NCBI RefSeq assembly: GCF_041381155.1
Contig: NC_091142.1
Span: 21,600,362 to 21,664,361, forward strand
DNA: 64,000 bases
Direction: 5' to 3'
DNA from: Argopecten irradians
Lineage: Eukaryota > Mollusca > Bivalvia > Pectinida > Pectinidae
The translations under genes and the position numbers were made by a program. Under the pieces are notes generated by a model. It was given only the letters and a program-made list of their open reading frames with translations. It was not told where the DNA came from and ran no database searches. Below, piece by piece: positions 37,671 to 49,200 of the stretch. Position 1 is the stretch's first letter. Each line of letters begins with the position of its first letter.

Positions 37671-37743
37671 ATTTCTTCAGAAAAGAAACAATGAACTTAT
37701 ATTCAGAACATTACTTGGCATTACAAAACAGGTGAGCGATACA

Positions 37744-39493
37744 CACTACTGTATAGAATGGCTATTAAATTGTCATGAAAATATCATAAATGCTCTTGCA
37801 TTAAAACCTCATCAAAATTCCATGAAAAACATGCATGAATAAGAACATTAATTGTTTCTTAATCTTTTCACAAAAGATCATCTTTAATGCTATTAAAAAT
37901 ATCATATTAACGAAAAATAACTTAATGAGGTTTTAATTATTTGATTAATGATATTTTAAAATTAATTAAAAATTGATTAAAAAATTGTCAATTTTTAATT
38001 TTCTTTTCATTGTCGTCATCACTGGTTTAACAATAATTAAAATCATTAAAATTAATGAAATCAGTGCATGATTAAGAACATTAAAATGATTAATGGTAAT
38101 GAAAAAACAAATTGAAATTTTAATAGCTATGTACGCCTTAATTAATTCCTTATTAATCAATTGTTGTTGAAAAATAGCCCACCATCTGCTGATGGTGAGC
38201 TAAAAATGCATATATATATTCATATCACTACAGGCAAATGTGACCAGCAACTGCCCATTAATATGGTTGCATATTAATGATCAAATTACATTATTTTTTA
38301 TCAATATTTAATTGATTAATTGCCATCATTTTATAAGCATTGCAAAATAATGGTGCTCAATATCTAGTTTGAGGGTCATAACACAATAACCTTGTAATGA
38401 CAATCAAATATCAAATTCAGATTATCATGGGCATTAATATTAATTACTGTAATAGCCAGTAATGGCAGTTAAAATGAACTAGACCATTATTTCCTTTTTT
38501 CGTCAGATGATTATCATATATAATAGGTGATTAAAACATCTTAGAGATAACAGTTTTGCAGCTGTTACTTTCATTATAAACAAAATAATTGATATTTGCC
38601 TCAAATAAACTAAGTGTTATAATTGACAAGAATTCAATATTTTTGTTTGACAAACACATAAAATAAAAACCACATGCATTTTAGGAACACCTTAGAAATT
38701 ATATTTGTGTGCCCTATTTCACGTTGATAAAGAATTGTAAACACATTTAAAATCTACTGAAAGTGTTCATCTGTACCTTAAGATATTCAGGAATGAGATC
38801 ATCTTTTCACCAGTTCTCAAAACTTACATTTTAAGAAGAATGAATATTCCCCTCCAACACTTCAACAGACACTGCAGCCATTTTGGATTTTGTCTGTTTT
38901 GGCGGGAAAATTGAAGTCACATGACTTCTTATTTTGATTAATGGCCATTAAAAAATATTTAATGGTATCAAATATATATTTCATGACATACATAGAGAAA
39001 TAATGGCCAATAATTCTACTAGATAGATTTTCATCCAAAACTAATGGTCATTAAATTTCATGCTGCATTTTCATTGTCTTTAAAGTGAGATAAATTAGAA
39101 ATTTTGATAAATGTGATTGTTTTGCATTTCTTAATGATAATCATCATGGTCATTAACTTACATTAAATATTTCAATTATCATCAAAACATCATTAATGAT
39201 AATTAAAACGCAAATTAATGATCTTGAAATTAAAAAAATACCAGAAGTAATGATCATCAAATTGCTGAACTTCTTGAAGCATAATTTTCATGGCCTTGAA
39301 AACTTATTTTAATGAGAAATAAGTTGTTCTTAATGAGCATTAAAATTAGGTTTAATGATTTTTAATGAAATAACTGCAGCTCATTAAATTAAGAAAAACA
39401 TGATTTAATGAGCAGTTTTAATGTAAAAACAATGATTAATGACAGTTTAATAGGATTTTAAGTTCATTTTAATTAAAGTTCTATGCAGTAGTG
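37744..39493. mobile_element. CACTA-type (CMC/EnSpm-like) non-autonomous transposon, ACA target duplication
   Basis: The 1750-bp element starts CACTACTGTATAGAA and ends TTCTATGCAGTAGTG, so its ends read CACTA...TAGTG, the hallmark of the superfamily. It is flanked by ACA at 37741-37743 and 39494-39496. Removing it with one ACA rejoins 'gtgagcgat-aca-ggccctctgg', the normal terminus of the host element. The interior is extremely AT-rich and full of ttaatga/tcattaa words in both orientations, which may correspond to subterminal repeats. No transposase. Confidence 0.8.
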
Positions 39494-40784
39494 ACAGGCC
39501 CTCTGGGCCTCTTGTTTTAAAGTAATGACTGGTCCATGGAAATCCAAGTTATACCTGAAGTATCACAACGTGGTGCATTCTATTACATTTTTGTTACATT
39601 TACTCCATCTAAATTGTAAATGACTATATATGATCTTTGCAACAAAGTTGACTAAACGTTTAAATTGATAACTCTGTTAGACTGATGTGTTTAATTTGTT
39701 AGCTTCAGAGTCTTTTATCACTGAATATATTTCCTCTTTATAACAAGTGACTATACAGTGTCCTCACAAGCAACTATACATTGCCAGTTTCAAAACAATG
39801 CAAGTGACTATACAATTTTAACTGATCATCCTAAAACTTCAAAATACGATTAAATAAAAGATATTGTGTCCATAAAGATGTATTTATGTGTTTTATATTG
39901 TTGGATTCATTTATAGACCTGTGATGGTGCTAGAAATAGTGAAAGACAGACAGAATACCTTAAAATAGCGCAAAATATTAGGCAGGTGTCTCAATTCTTC
40001 GATGATGAATAGCAGATAAACTCACAAAAGGTATCTCAAATGTTAATGCTGGTTAACCCTCAACATTTCATTAGTCACTGGTTGTTCAAATTTCTATCCA
40101 TAACGCCGTTTATAACCGAAGATTACAACAAAAACGTATAGAATGAATAAAATTGGCAAAAATTATCCATGATTGATTGTTTCTTTTGTCTTAGTAAGTG
40201 ACCGAGTACCGCTATACAGACTCGCAACTACAAAATTTGAAAAATACTATACACTTCCGTTCATACACTGTGTAAGTGACTGACTTAGATAAGAGTCACT
40301 TATGAGACGTTAAAAGGTAACATACATGTATAGGACAGTAACTGGAAATGGTCCTATAATCTTGAGTTAACTACAGAAACAACAGTAAATGTTATCACAA
40401 CTATGTTTTAATTATATGTACTACAAATAACAACTTTCAGATGGTGTGATTGACACCCATTTGTATATTGATTCATTATTTTGTTTGTAGATGTGAAGAA
40501 TTTATAACTGTTTTTATGCTTCTAGGGTTGTGCAATAATTACATTTGAAAATATTTTTGTTTTGTTTTACTATTTTCATTTTTTCTCAAATATTGAGTTC
40601 ACTGCTATTGCTACATTGTAGGCAAAACTCATACATATATACATACATGTGTATGATTGTATATGATTTTTTGTAACAAATTAGGATACTTGGTATTTAA
40701 TTGGAATACATTGTATCTGTTAAAGAATGGCTAAGATACAAACTATACATGTATTTGGGACATATATATCTGATATATGTATGT

Positions 40785-41290
40785 AGTTTGGCTATGTAGA
40801 ACTCAGCACATGCATGTAGTTGAGCTATGTAGAACACAGCGCAGGCACATGTACTTGTATGTAATTTCATCTTTGTCATTGAGCTATGCAGAACTTGAAT
40901 ACATGTATGAAGTTGAGCTATACAGAACTTGAATACATGTATGAAGTTGAGCTATTCAGAACTTGAATACATACATGTATGAAGTTGAGCTATGCAGAAC
41001 TTGAATAATACATGTATGAAGTTGAGCTATGTAGAACTTGAACACATATATGAAGTTGATCGAACTAGCAGAACTCAAACACATGTACATGTATGAAGTT
41101 GATCAGCCAAGCAGGACTCAATTGCATTAATACATGTATGAAGTTGAGCTATATGTATGCAGAACTTGAATACATGTATGAAGTTGAACAAGCAGAATTC
41201 AAACACATGTATGAAGTTGAGCTATGCAGAACTTTTTAAATATGTTTATGGAGTTGAGCTAATCAGAGCTTAAATACATGTATGAAGTTA
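40785..41290. repeat. Degenerate tandem repeat of about 34 bp
   Basis: Around 14 imperfect units with 'tacatgtatgaagttgagct' and 'atgcagaacttgaa'. Unit length varies between about 30 and 40 bp. It lies in the intergenic region between the two P450 genes. Confidence 0.8.
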
Positions 41291-41395
41291 CATGTAAGTT
41301 TCTATTTTGCTTGCTCTGTTGGATCTCAGTACTATTATATTGTATTTTCCAAGACAGGTTAATTGTTGTGTATACAATGTTTCAGATCTATGATA

Positions 41396-41864
41396 CAGTG
41401 GAACTCAGTTAATACGAACTCGAAGAGACCGAGATAAAACTTTCCAAGTGTTCAAATTAAACGAGTTCTCATGTCTACTGACGATCTCTTTACTTGGTAT
41501 ACATAGACTAGTTCCATGTCATAAAATGGTGTGAACAAGAGGGATGTTGATGGCAGTTGCAAAATTATAAAACCGAGATATATATTTTGAAATGCTGTTC
41601 TACAGCAGATTTATGAAAAAGAAAATCGGCATTTTTGGCGAACTCATTGCCCAAAAAATCTCATTTCAAGTTATAAGAACATTTTATGTATGATTTTTGT
41701 CATTCGGACCCAAAATTGACTTTGTATTATCCGAGTTTTTCGAATTCGAATTATCCAAGTTCTTTAAACAAAGATAAAGAGGGAATTCGGCCGGGACCGC
41801 CAAAGTACTTCGTATTAAGCAGGGGTATGGAATTATCCGAGTTCATATCAAACAAGTTCCACTG
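41396..41864. mobile_element. MITE with CAGTGGAACT ends and TA target duplication
   Basis: Left CAGTGGAACTCAGTTAATAC and right ...AACAAGTTCCACTG are inverted at their ends, flanked by TA at 41394-41395 and 41865-41866. The CAGTGGAAC terminus is typical of pogo/Tigger-like Tc1/mariner elements. No transposase. Confidence 0.75.
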
Positions 41865-41887
41865 TATTTATATTTATTAATAGGCAG

Positions 41888-42345
41888 TTATTTTAATTTG
41901 TGTAGATCTTTTATCAAAATAGGAAGTTATTTAATTTTTGTCAACGTTTTATCAAAATATAGGAAGTTCTTTTAATTTTTGTCAATGTTTTATCAAAATA
42001 GGAAGTTCTTTTAATTTTTGTCAATGTTTTATCAAAATAGGAAGTTCTTTTAATTTTTGTCAATGTTTTATCAAAATAGGAAGTTCTTTTAATTTTTGTC
42101 AATGTTTTATCAAAATGGAAGTTCTTTTAATTTTTGTCAATGTTTTATCAAAATAGGAAGTTCTTTTAATTTTTGTCAATGTTTTATCAAAATATAGGAA
42201 GTTCTTTTAATTTTTGTCAATGTTTTATCAAAATAGGAAGTTCTTTTAATTTTTGTCAATGTTTTATCAAAATAGGAAGTTCTTTTAATTTTTGTCAATG
42301 TTTTATCAAAATAGGAAGTTCTTTTAATTTTTGTCAATCTTTAAC
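41888..42345. repeat. 39-bp tandem repeat, about 11-12 copies
   Basis: The unit has aggaagttcttttaattttt and gtcaatgttttatcaaaat, nearly identical except at the left edge; two junctions carry an extra 'at'. It reads as an open frame (GSSFNFCQCFIK repeated) on the plus strand, but I see no start context, splice context or other coding evidence. Confidence 0.95.
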
Positions 42346-42424
42346 TTTATATATTGTTATTAATAAAAAGTTTACTTTTAGAAAATTATTGATCTCGTTT
42401 TACATTCACATTTTAAAAATTAAC

Positions 42425-43341
42425 GTAGACCGTCCCTTCTGTGACATCATACGTTTGTTACGTCGCTATCCGAATCCAGCAAACGTATTTTATTTCTCCG
42501 TACTCATCTATTGCAACTCGCTTCTGAAATCGGCATTCGAGCAAGTATTTCGTCTCAAAGAACCTTTTCGAGTGTTTACTTGAAGTATATCACTCTAAAG
42601 ATGTGCCAATGGGTACAAGGTACAAGGGTAAATGAATAACATAAAATGTTGAAAAGTGCTACGGATTCGCCTATTTGTTAACATTTTCAGACCAAAATTT
42701 AAGGGGTAATAGGAAGCAAATCGGTCATATTTTGAAAAATAATGCGGTGAGGTATACTTTTTATTGGCTTTTCGTATTGCAAATAAGCCAATCTTCATGG
42801 AAATTCTAAAAAATCGATTTCTCTTGAGATCATTTTTTCAGAAAAAAACATGACTATTTTGATGCATTTTTTTCACTAAAATTGGGTCCGGACTTAATTT
42901 AAAAATAACGATATTTCGTTTTATTGTGGAAAAACCAGCTTATTTGATATAGTTATGAATTCTATAACACCTACTGAAGTACAGGGACCTGGCACGAAAA
43001 TTTTTAACCAATAGTATATATATATATTATAGTATCCTATAATATATATATGTATACTATTTGTTAAAAATTTTCGTGCCAGGTCCCTGTGTACTGAAGG
43101 TATGAACATGTTACAGGCATATTATTTATATGTTAAGGGAAGCTACATGTACAGGGAGGAAATATTATTTATTTAAAAATCCTTGAAATCCGGATTGTAC
43201 ATATCTTTAAACAACCCTGGAAGAAAAATTAACTCGGTTACATATGATTTTTATGCGGTTTTTGTGATCAGGGTATACCTAAAATCAAAATATCAAAAAA
43301 TGAACGAAATCCATGAGAGGAAACCAGAAGGGACGGTCTAC
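42425..43341. mobile_element. Element with 17-bp perfect inverted ends, carrying a nested palindrome
   Basis: GTAGACCGTCCCTTCTG at 42425-42441 is exactly inverted at 43325-43341. The interior has no convincing gene. A separate palindromic element (42982-43089) lies inside. Confidence 0.65.
42982..43089. mobile_element. Palindromic MITE with CAGGGACCTGGCACGAAAA arms
   Basis: The arms run cagggacctggcacgaaaat...ttaac and its mirror, with a (TA)n-rich centre, so that almost all 108 bp is self-complementary. A decayed relative lies at 53850-53942 ('ttttcaaccaatgatatac' to 'ggttgaaaatttgtgccagg'). Confidence 0.8.
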
Positions 43342-43954
43342 CTTAAGAGCCGTTTCAGAAAGGTAGTGGCCTTTAAAATTGTATTGAGTTTGACCAGTAA
43401 AAGCGTTTATCAACGACTGTCTACTCCATAAAATGGAACAACAATTTTGACGGTGAGCAGTTGACATTATACCATGTCAACATTACTCCATTAGTGACGT
43501 CATAATGGTCACGTTTTTGGGTGTCAGTTATACCCTCATAGACTTCACGTGCACTCTGCCTTGGTTAGTTCATATGTAGTAGAAGTGGCAAGTGAATGTT
43601 TTCAAAATGTTTTAGATAAAAGGCAGACTGACCTTGATCTGTCAACATAATGTAGGGAATTACTATTTTTCTTCTGATCAACTACATATATTTGTATTTG
43701 TGCATATATTTGTACTATATTTAAATTTGTATCACGGTAAAAATATAACAATTGAAAGATTAACAAAAACAGGTGGAATATTTAATGCTAACCTCGGATC
43801 CAATGACTTTGACTAAACTCCATAGCTATGGCTTGCTTTAGCCCAGCATCATTAGTGCCTTTCGTCCCTCCGCCCGTACATGCGTTAATGATTCTTGTTA
43901 CCGCAATTTCTCATAAAGTACATGAAGGTTCCTAGGGTTCCATCCTCGATACTC

Positions 43955-44350
43955 CGGGGTTCCGACCACTTACGATCTCAACACCCCTGGACTCATCCTC
44001 GATATTCCAGGGGTTCCGATCACAAACGATCTCTACACCCTGGACTTTGTCGTTGTGAAACTGGAGGCAACAGAACAGGTAATTTAGTCCTTTGATTCAC
44101 ATCAAAAGGGCCATATAACGATACACTTTGGTTGACTGTGTCGCTTTGAAGTATAGGGCGTCACGTGCACTCTCCCTGTAGTCTTCAAAGGAAATCTTTG
44201 ATTGGTTCAGTTTTTTTCCTCTGAGCAGCCTTCAGTTTTACTATGAGATAGTCCAGGAGTGTAGAGATCATCATCGTATACGTAAATGATCGGAATGATG
44301 GAACCCCTGCAGTATATACTGCATTTTGGGACCAATAGGCCACCATCTTG
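43955..44350. mobile_element. MITE family 'tcctcgatactccaggggtt', copy 1
   Basis: Starts 'cctcgatattccaggggttc' and ends near '...gaacccctgcagtat', with inner 'gttttactatgagatagtcc'. Other members are at 46790-47067, 48910-49226 and 53470-53735. A 136-codon minus-strand frame overlapping it is not a gene. Confidence 0.6.
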
Positions 44351-45032
44351 GATTTTGATAGTTGAAGTTTGTTACCGCCAATTCTCACAAAGCACTGGGA
44401 AATTTGTCTAAATTTCCATATGTAGGTTCCCATCGATGTGAGCATGTCACAGTTTGGGACAAATCGGCCAATAAGACGGCCGACAAGTATAGCTATCTTG
44501 GATTTTAATAGTTCAAGTTTGTTACCGCTATTTCTCAGACAGTGTCTTTCAGCTTGAAAAGCAAAGAAAATATCCCTTTTTCCATTGTCTGACATAGGTC
44601 ATTTTTCAGTGGACGCCGAGATTCTTCTGGAATCTCTTGTTATATAATTATTTTGCTTCAAATTTATGTTGTTTTACAAAATGCCAGAACTTTCCTTCTC
44701 ATGATTTAGGCTTGTATCTTATCTCCTGCTGAAGGACGTTACATAAAACCAACTAGTGAACATAAATACGCCTAAATGTATCCATGCGGTTATACAGGAC
44801 AGTTCTAAATGTAGGCAAAACGGAGGGCAAAGTAACATCAGTTCTAATGGTGAAATACATGTAGAGCCGACTTAAGAGATAAGACTGTGACACAGGGGCT
44901 GGACATCAGTATTAGGTCTACAATGTCTGTTATTACAACGGTGATTTAGATAATATACTATCTGCTAATGTATACTATAAGTGACGTAACTAAAATCCAA
45001 TATTTGTTTGTTTGTTTGTTTGTTTGATTATT

Positions 45033-45531
45033 TATTTTAACGTCCTATTAACAGCTATGGTCATGCAAGAACGGCCTCCCATGTATGCGATATGTTGCGT
45101 GTATGTTGTGAGAGATGCGTGTTTTGGGAGACTGCGGTGTATTCATGTTGTGTCTTCTTAAATAGTGGAACTGTTGCCCATTTTATAGTGCTATAACACT
45201 GAAGAATGCCGCCGAAGACACCAAGCAACACACTCCAACCGGTCACATTGTACTGACAACAGGTGAACCAGTCGTCCCACTCCCGTTATGCTGAGCGCTA
45301 ATCAGGAGCAGAAACTACCACTTTTATAGATTTTGGTGTGTCTCGGCCATGGGGACAGAACCCAAAGCCTTCCTCACAGGTGCGAACGCTCAACCAAAGG
45401 CCAAAAGTGAGGTGATGTCTAGGGAGACGTTAGGAAGAATAAAATACTTTAGGAAGAAAGAAAAAATAAGATCCTAAATTTAGTCGCCTTTTACGATCAT
45501 GCAATAGGGCAGCAGGTACAATTCTAACGCT
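45033..45531 (+). repeat. Dispersed bivalve repeat, copy 2
   Basis: Same family as 24491-25017: 'taacgtcctattaacagc', 'aaccagtcgtcccactcc', 'tttagtcgccttttacgatc'. A short TTTG microsatellite (about 45003-45026) precedes it. Confidence 0.85.
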
Positions 45532-46190
45532 TTACTATTTTACACTTCTGTATAAAGTCAAATACTTTGCGAAATTGAACCATCTGATGAAGAACATTTT
45601 AATGCACAAAAAGTAAGCGTTTCAGCTATTGTTTACACACAAATATATATTGAACTCTTGATTGCAATTTTCATAATTTCATTGTGTAAGGTTTGAAACA
45701 CGTGTCGAGAGCCTGCATGTAGTGATCGCGTTTCCCTGAACATGACACGGAATAATTTATATGCATATCACTACTTATCTACATGAGAGAGGCATGATCT
45801 TGATTAAAGTACAGATAACATATATGGTGAGGTTTGGTGCGATTTTGTTAACCAATGCCAGTCTTATTAGGCAGGATAGCAGTAATCAACCACATGTAAA
45901 AATGGATCAGCGATTTTAAAACGTTCCGAAAGTTTTACCGGAAGGATCAACTTAAACTCGTGAAGCATTTCGGAAGATTTTCTGATCAACTACGTACCAG
46001 CAAAACAATTGAAGACGAATATTTCATTTATTATCAATAATATCATTAAGATTATGTACTGAAAGGACATTTTTATTAATTACTGGTGATAAAGGAATTC
46101 GAAGAACTGAATCAACTTGCGAGCAACACCAGATAAATTTTACCCGAAGACAAATACTCATAAAGGAGCAGTATTCATTGGAGGGTAGTG

Positions 46191-46198
46191 GTATATAA
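46191..46198 (+). promoter_or_regulatory. Candidate TATA box of the second P450
   Basis: TATATAAG lies 55 bp upstream of the ATG at 46253. If used, transcription would start around 46220 with a very short 5' UTR. Confidence 0.45.
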
Positions 46199-46252
46199 GT
46201 GATAAACATTATAAAAGATTTAATTTTGGAACAAATCCGCTTCTCGGAAAAC

Positions 46253-49200
46253 ATGTTAACGTTCATTCTCGCCAGCGTTTTGCTTGGACTTGTCACCTTT
46301 CTGATATTCATGAAGTTCTTCTCGAAAGCCACTAACTTACCACCAGGACCTAAACCCAGACCGTTTTTCGGAAACGATATTTTGTTTAAAAAGGACCCCA
46401 AGGGATATCTAGAGTTGACGAAGTTGGCCGAAGTGTATGGGGACGTATACACTCTTTATTGTGGTTCAACTGTTATCATCATGGTCAATGGATACGACGC
46501 CATTCACGAAGCATTTGTGAAGAAAGCTGATGTCTTCACGGATAGGCCACAGCTGTTTGTTCCATTAGTCGGAGTGTCTAGGGGTACAGGTAATGTAAAC
46601 GCAATGCATACATCAAAACTTTATATATTGTCTTTGTTTCATTTATTTATTGAAGCGATAAAGTTGGTTATACCGGTACACCTCCAACATTTATTAGGTT
46701 ACTATGTCTCATAGTTTTTGGCGCCTGAACTTTTAATTATTACATTTTTAGGGGGTCGAATACAACACAAGTAGGTGCCGCTATGTCGGTGTCATTCTCG
46801 ATAGTCTAGCGGTTTCTATCACTGGTCATATCCATCCAGAACTGTGTCGTGGCGAAACTGGAGGCATTTCAAGAGAATAAAACTGACCAATCACAGTCCT
46901 ATACAAACTGTCATTAAAGATTTCAGAGAGCCAACTTCAAAGATTCATCCTTTGGTGAACATCTATTGTCGCACACAGATCCTTCAGTTTTGCTATGGCA
47001 TAATCCAGGGTGTATATAACAACAGTCCCATGCCCCCGGTATAGTAAACCCTGGGATACCGAGAATTTGTTAACGTCGATGTGAAGAAATCGACGTCCGA
47101 ACGAAAACCCACGTTCCCTTTCGCTGATCAAACTAAAACTTCATGGACACTTTCCTTTGAAAAACTATTGTTTGTGGAAGGTTTCTTTTGTACATTTGTT
47201 GTCAAATTCTGGGTGCTGCGGTATATGTTGTTTTGTCATTGCCAAAAGTACAATATTGTATTTTTCAATACCATTGCCTCCTCAACGTTTCTCGTATTCT
47301 TACATCGATATACGGTTCATACAATACAATTGCGTCTGTAACTTTCGCACAATTTGTGCTTTCCACCATTCCTGCTACACTTTTTATCTACTAGTACTTA
47401 TACTTCGAAGCTTCATTAGAGTTTCAACTCATACTAGATTGCTTTTACCTCTCTATCTTCTTTTAAACTCCGTTGTTTCCAACAAATGATAAGTGAAATG
47501 AGAAAACTAACGATTCTCTGTATAGGTTTGACGTACAACAGCGGACAGCCATGGAAAACGCTGAGAAGATTCACACTGCAGACACTCAGAGACTTCGGTG
47601 TCGGAAAGAAATCTCTTGAGGAGAAAATTCAAGAGGAAATCGCAGTCGTCATGGAAACGTTGATATCGTCTAATGGGAAGCCAATTCGAATGAAACCTTT
47701 TCTCTTATCGGCGGCAACCAATATCATCTGTAGTGTTATGTTTGGGGAAAGGTAGGGAGGATAAGTCTTGACACGACGAGATATAATTTATATTTAGTCA
47801 CCTTAACCACGTACGGATCTAAACTCGTTTTACCTAACACGAACATACCACAAAATTGTCACAGTTTGATTCAGCAAAGTTCACTGCTTTATCAGTTTTG
47901 ATCTAATAATCGAAGCATAGAAAGAACCGTAATGCAATTCGTCACTAAGAGTCAGAAACGCATAGCTTAGCAAATATTGAATACATTTCTTTTTATCTGC
48001 ATTATGTTTCTTCTTGAGTAAATTTGAGTCATAACTCGTCAAGACGACCACACGGTTATTGTACCTTAAATAAACAGGAACATCTTAGGTTTTACTGATA
48101 TTCTACACACGTCCTCCCATTTTAGTCTTATGTGATGTAATTTGTCTCCAGATTCCACTACGATGAAGGGAGGTTTACACAGCTTACAGGAGTCTTGGAA
48201 GAAATCTTCAAACTAAATGCACCCTTCGCCAAAGAGAATTTCTTTTCGATCACAAGATGGTTTCCCTCCGGTCGCCAGGTATATACATCGTTTTTTTTAT
48301 ATTATTCTTTTATTTTAAAATCATATTGGTATTACAATTGATCATCCTTATTATTATGTAATATAATGTAATTCAATATTTTTTTATACGTTCAGACATC
48401 TTTGTTTTTGGTTTGTTCCAATATCTAACTTTAAACAATATACATATTTTTTGCTTTGTCAAAGGACTTCGGAGTAGATGGTTATTTGTTTTACCTTGAA
48501 TCATATAGAGTAGTGTCAAAAACCTGTGCAAATAAAACATGGAGTCAAATTGTTTCTTAACACTGTATACCATGATGGCCATGATGAGGCAGAGCACTGG
48601 GAATCCGTTTGTTAAAATCTGAAAAGACAGCTACGTACTGTACGTAGCAGTAAACACATTTTAGTGCTTACCTCGCTGTTTGCGATAAAGTATGACCTCC
48701 GATTGCATTTATGTTAATGTATATTATACAAGCTCGCTGTAATACGAAATAATATGTTTTCTTGTACGAATTATGAATAGTATAGTAACATATGCCAATA
48801 CTTTTGATAAATGTTTCTAATCATAAAGAGCAAAATAATATACTGTGAACCACCTGTTTTTCGCGTGTTTCGTGGGCAAGTGGAAATCGCGAAAATAAAT
48901 CGATATAGTCATCCTCGATACTCCAGGGGTTACTATCTCTGACGTTACATGTATATCCACACCAAGACTATCTCACAGTAAAACTGAAGGAAACAGAAGA
49001 CACAGGTAACTTTGTCCTTTGATGTACATCAAAAGAATCGTATAACGGTACAGTCTGCTTGACTGTACATGTGTGGCTTTGAAGTTGGACGTCGCTCTCT
49101 CTGTAGTTTTCAAATGAAGTCTCTGCTGGCATGTGTTCCTGAACTGCCCCCACCTTTACTATGAGATACGAGTCCAGGGGTGGATATCACGTTAGTGATA

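Larger units (their letters stand above)
35929..39520. mobile_element. Bivalve element with 157-bp tandem array, interrupted near its tail
   Basis: It begins agctcacctggcctccgtcc and ends caggccctctgggcctcttg. These are termini of a repeat I recognise from bivalves, also represented by the fragment at 8186-8230. Its tail is split by a CACTA-type insertion at 37744-39493. Joining the flanks restores the usual terminus. Confidence 0.75.
34610..40330. mobile_element. Long inverted-repeat element, about 5.7 kb, host for nested insertions
   Basis: Sequence at about 34630-34720 recurs inverted at about 40190-40325, including an exact 24-bp block around 'gaacggaagtgtatagtat' and 'gttacctttt'. Further in, 'gtatagtcgctt' motifs (35097-35160) mirror 'aagtgactatac' motifs (39745-39812). 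This suggests long, degenerate inverted ends with subterminal repeats. I saw no transposase, and the outer edges and target duplication are not resolved. Confidence 0.55.

Noticed and set aside
41938..42583. Cys/Phe-rich repeated frames
   Set aside because: Pure translation of the 39-bp AT-rich repeat, with no promoter, splice or homology evidence.
44185..44595. 136-codon minus-strand frame
   Set aside because: It coincides with a dispersed MITE family that has other copies at 46.8, 48.9 and 53.5 kb; no domain seen.
46199..46252. Upstream extension of P450-2 to 46199
   Set aside because: The codon there is GTG, not ATG. The ATG at 46253 starts directly with the expected membrane anchor and lies below a TATA box.
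46024..46452. 142-codon minus-strand frame
   Set aside because: Antisense shadow of P450-2 exon 1, whose sense strand has the P450 anchor and hinge.
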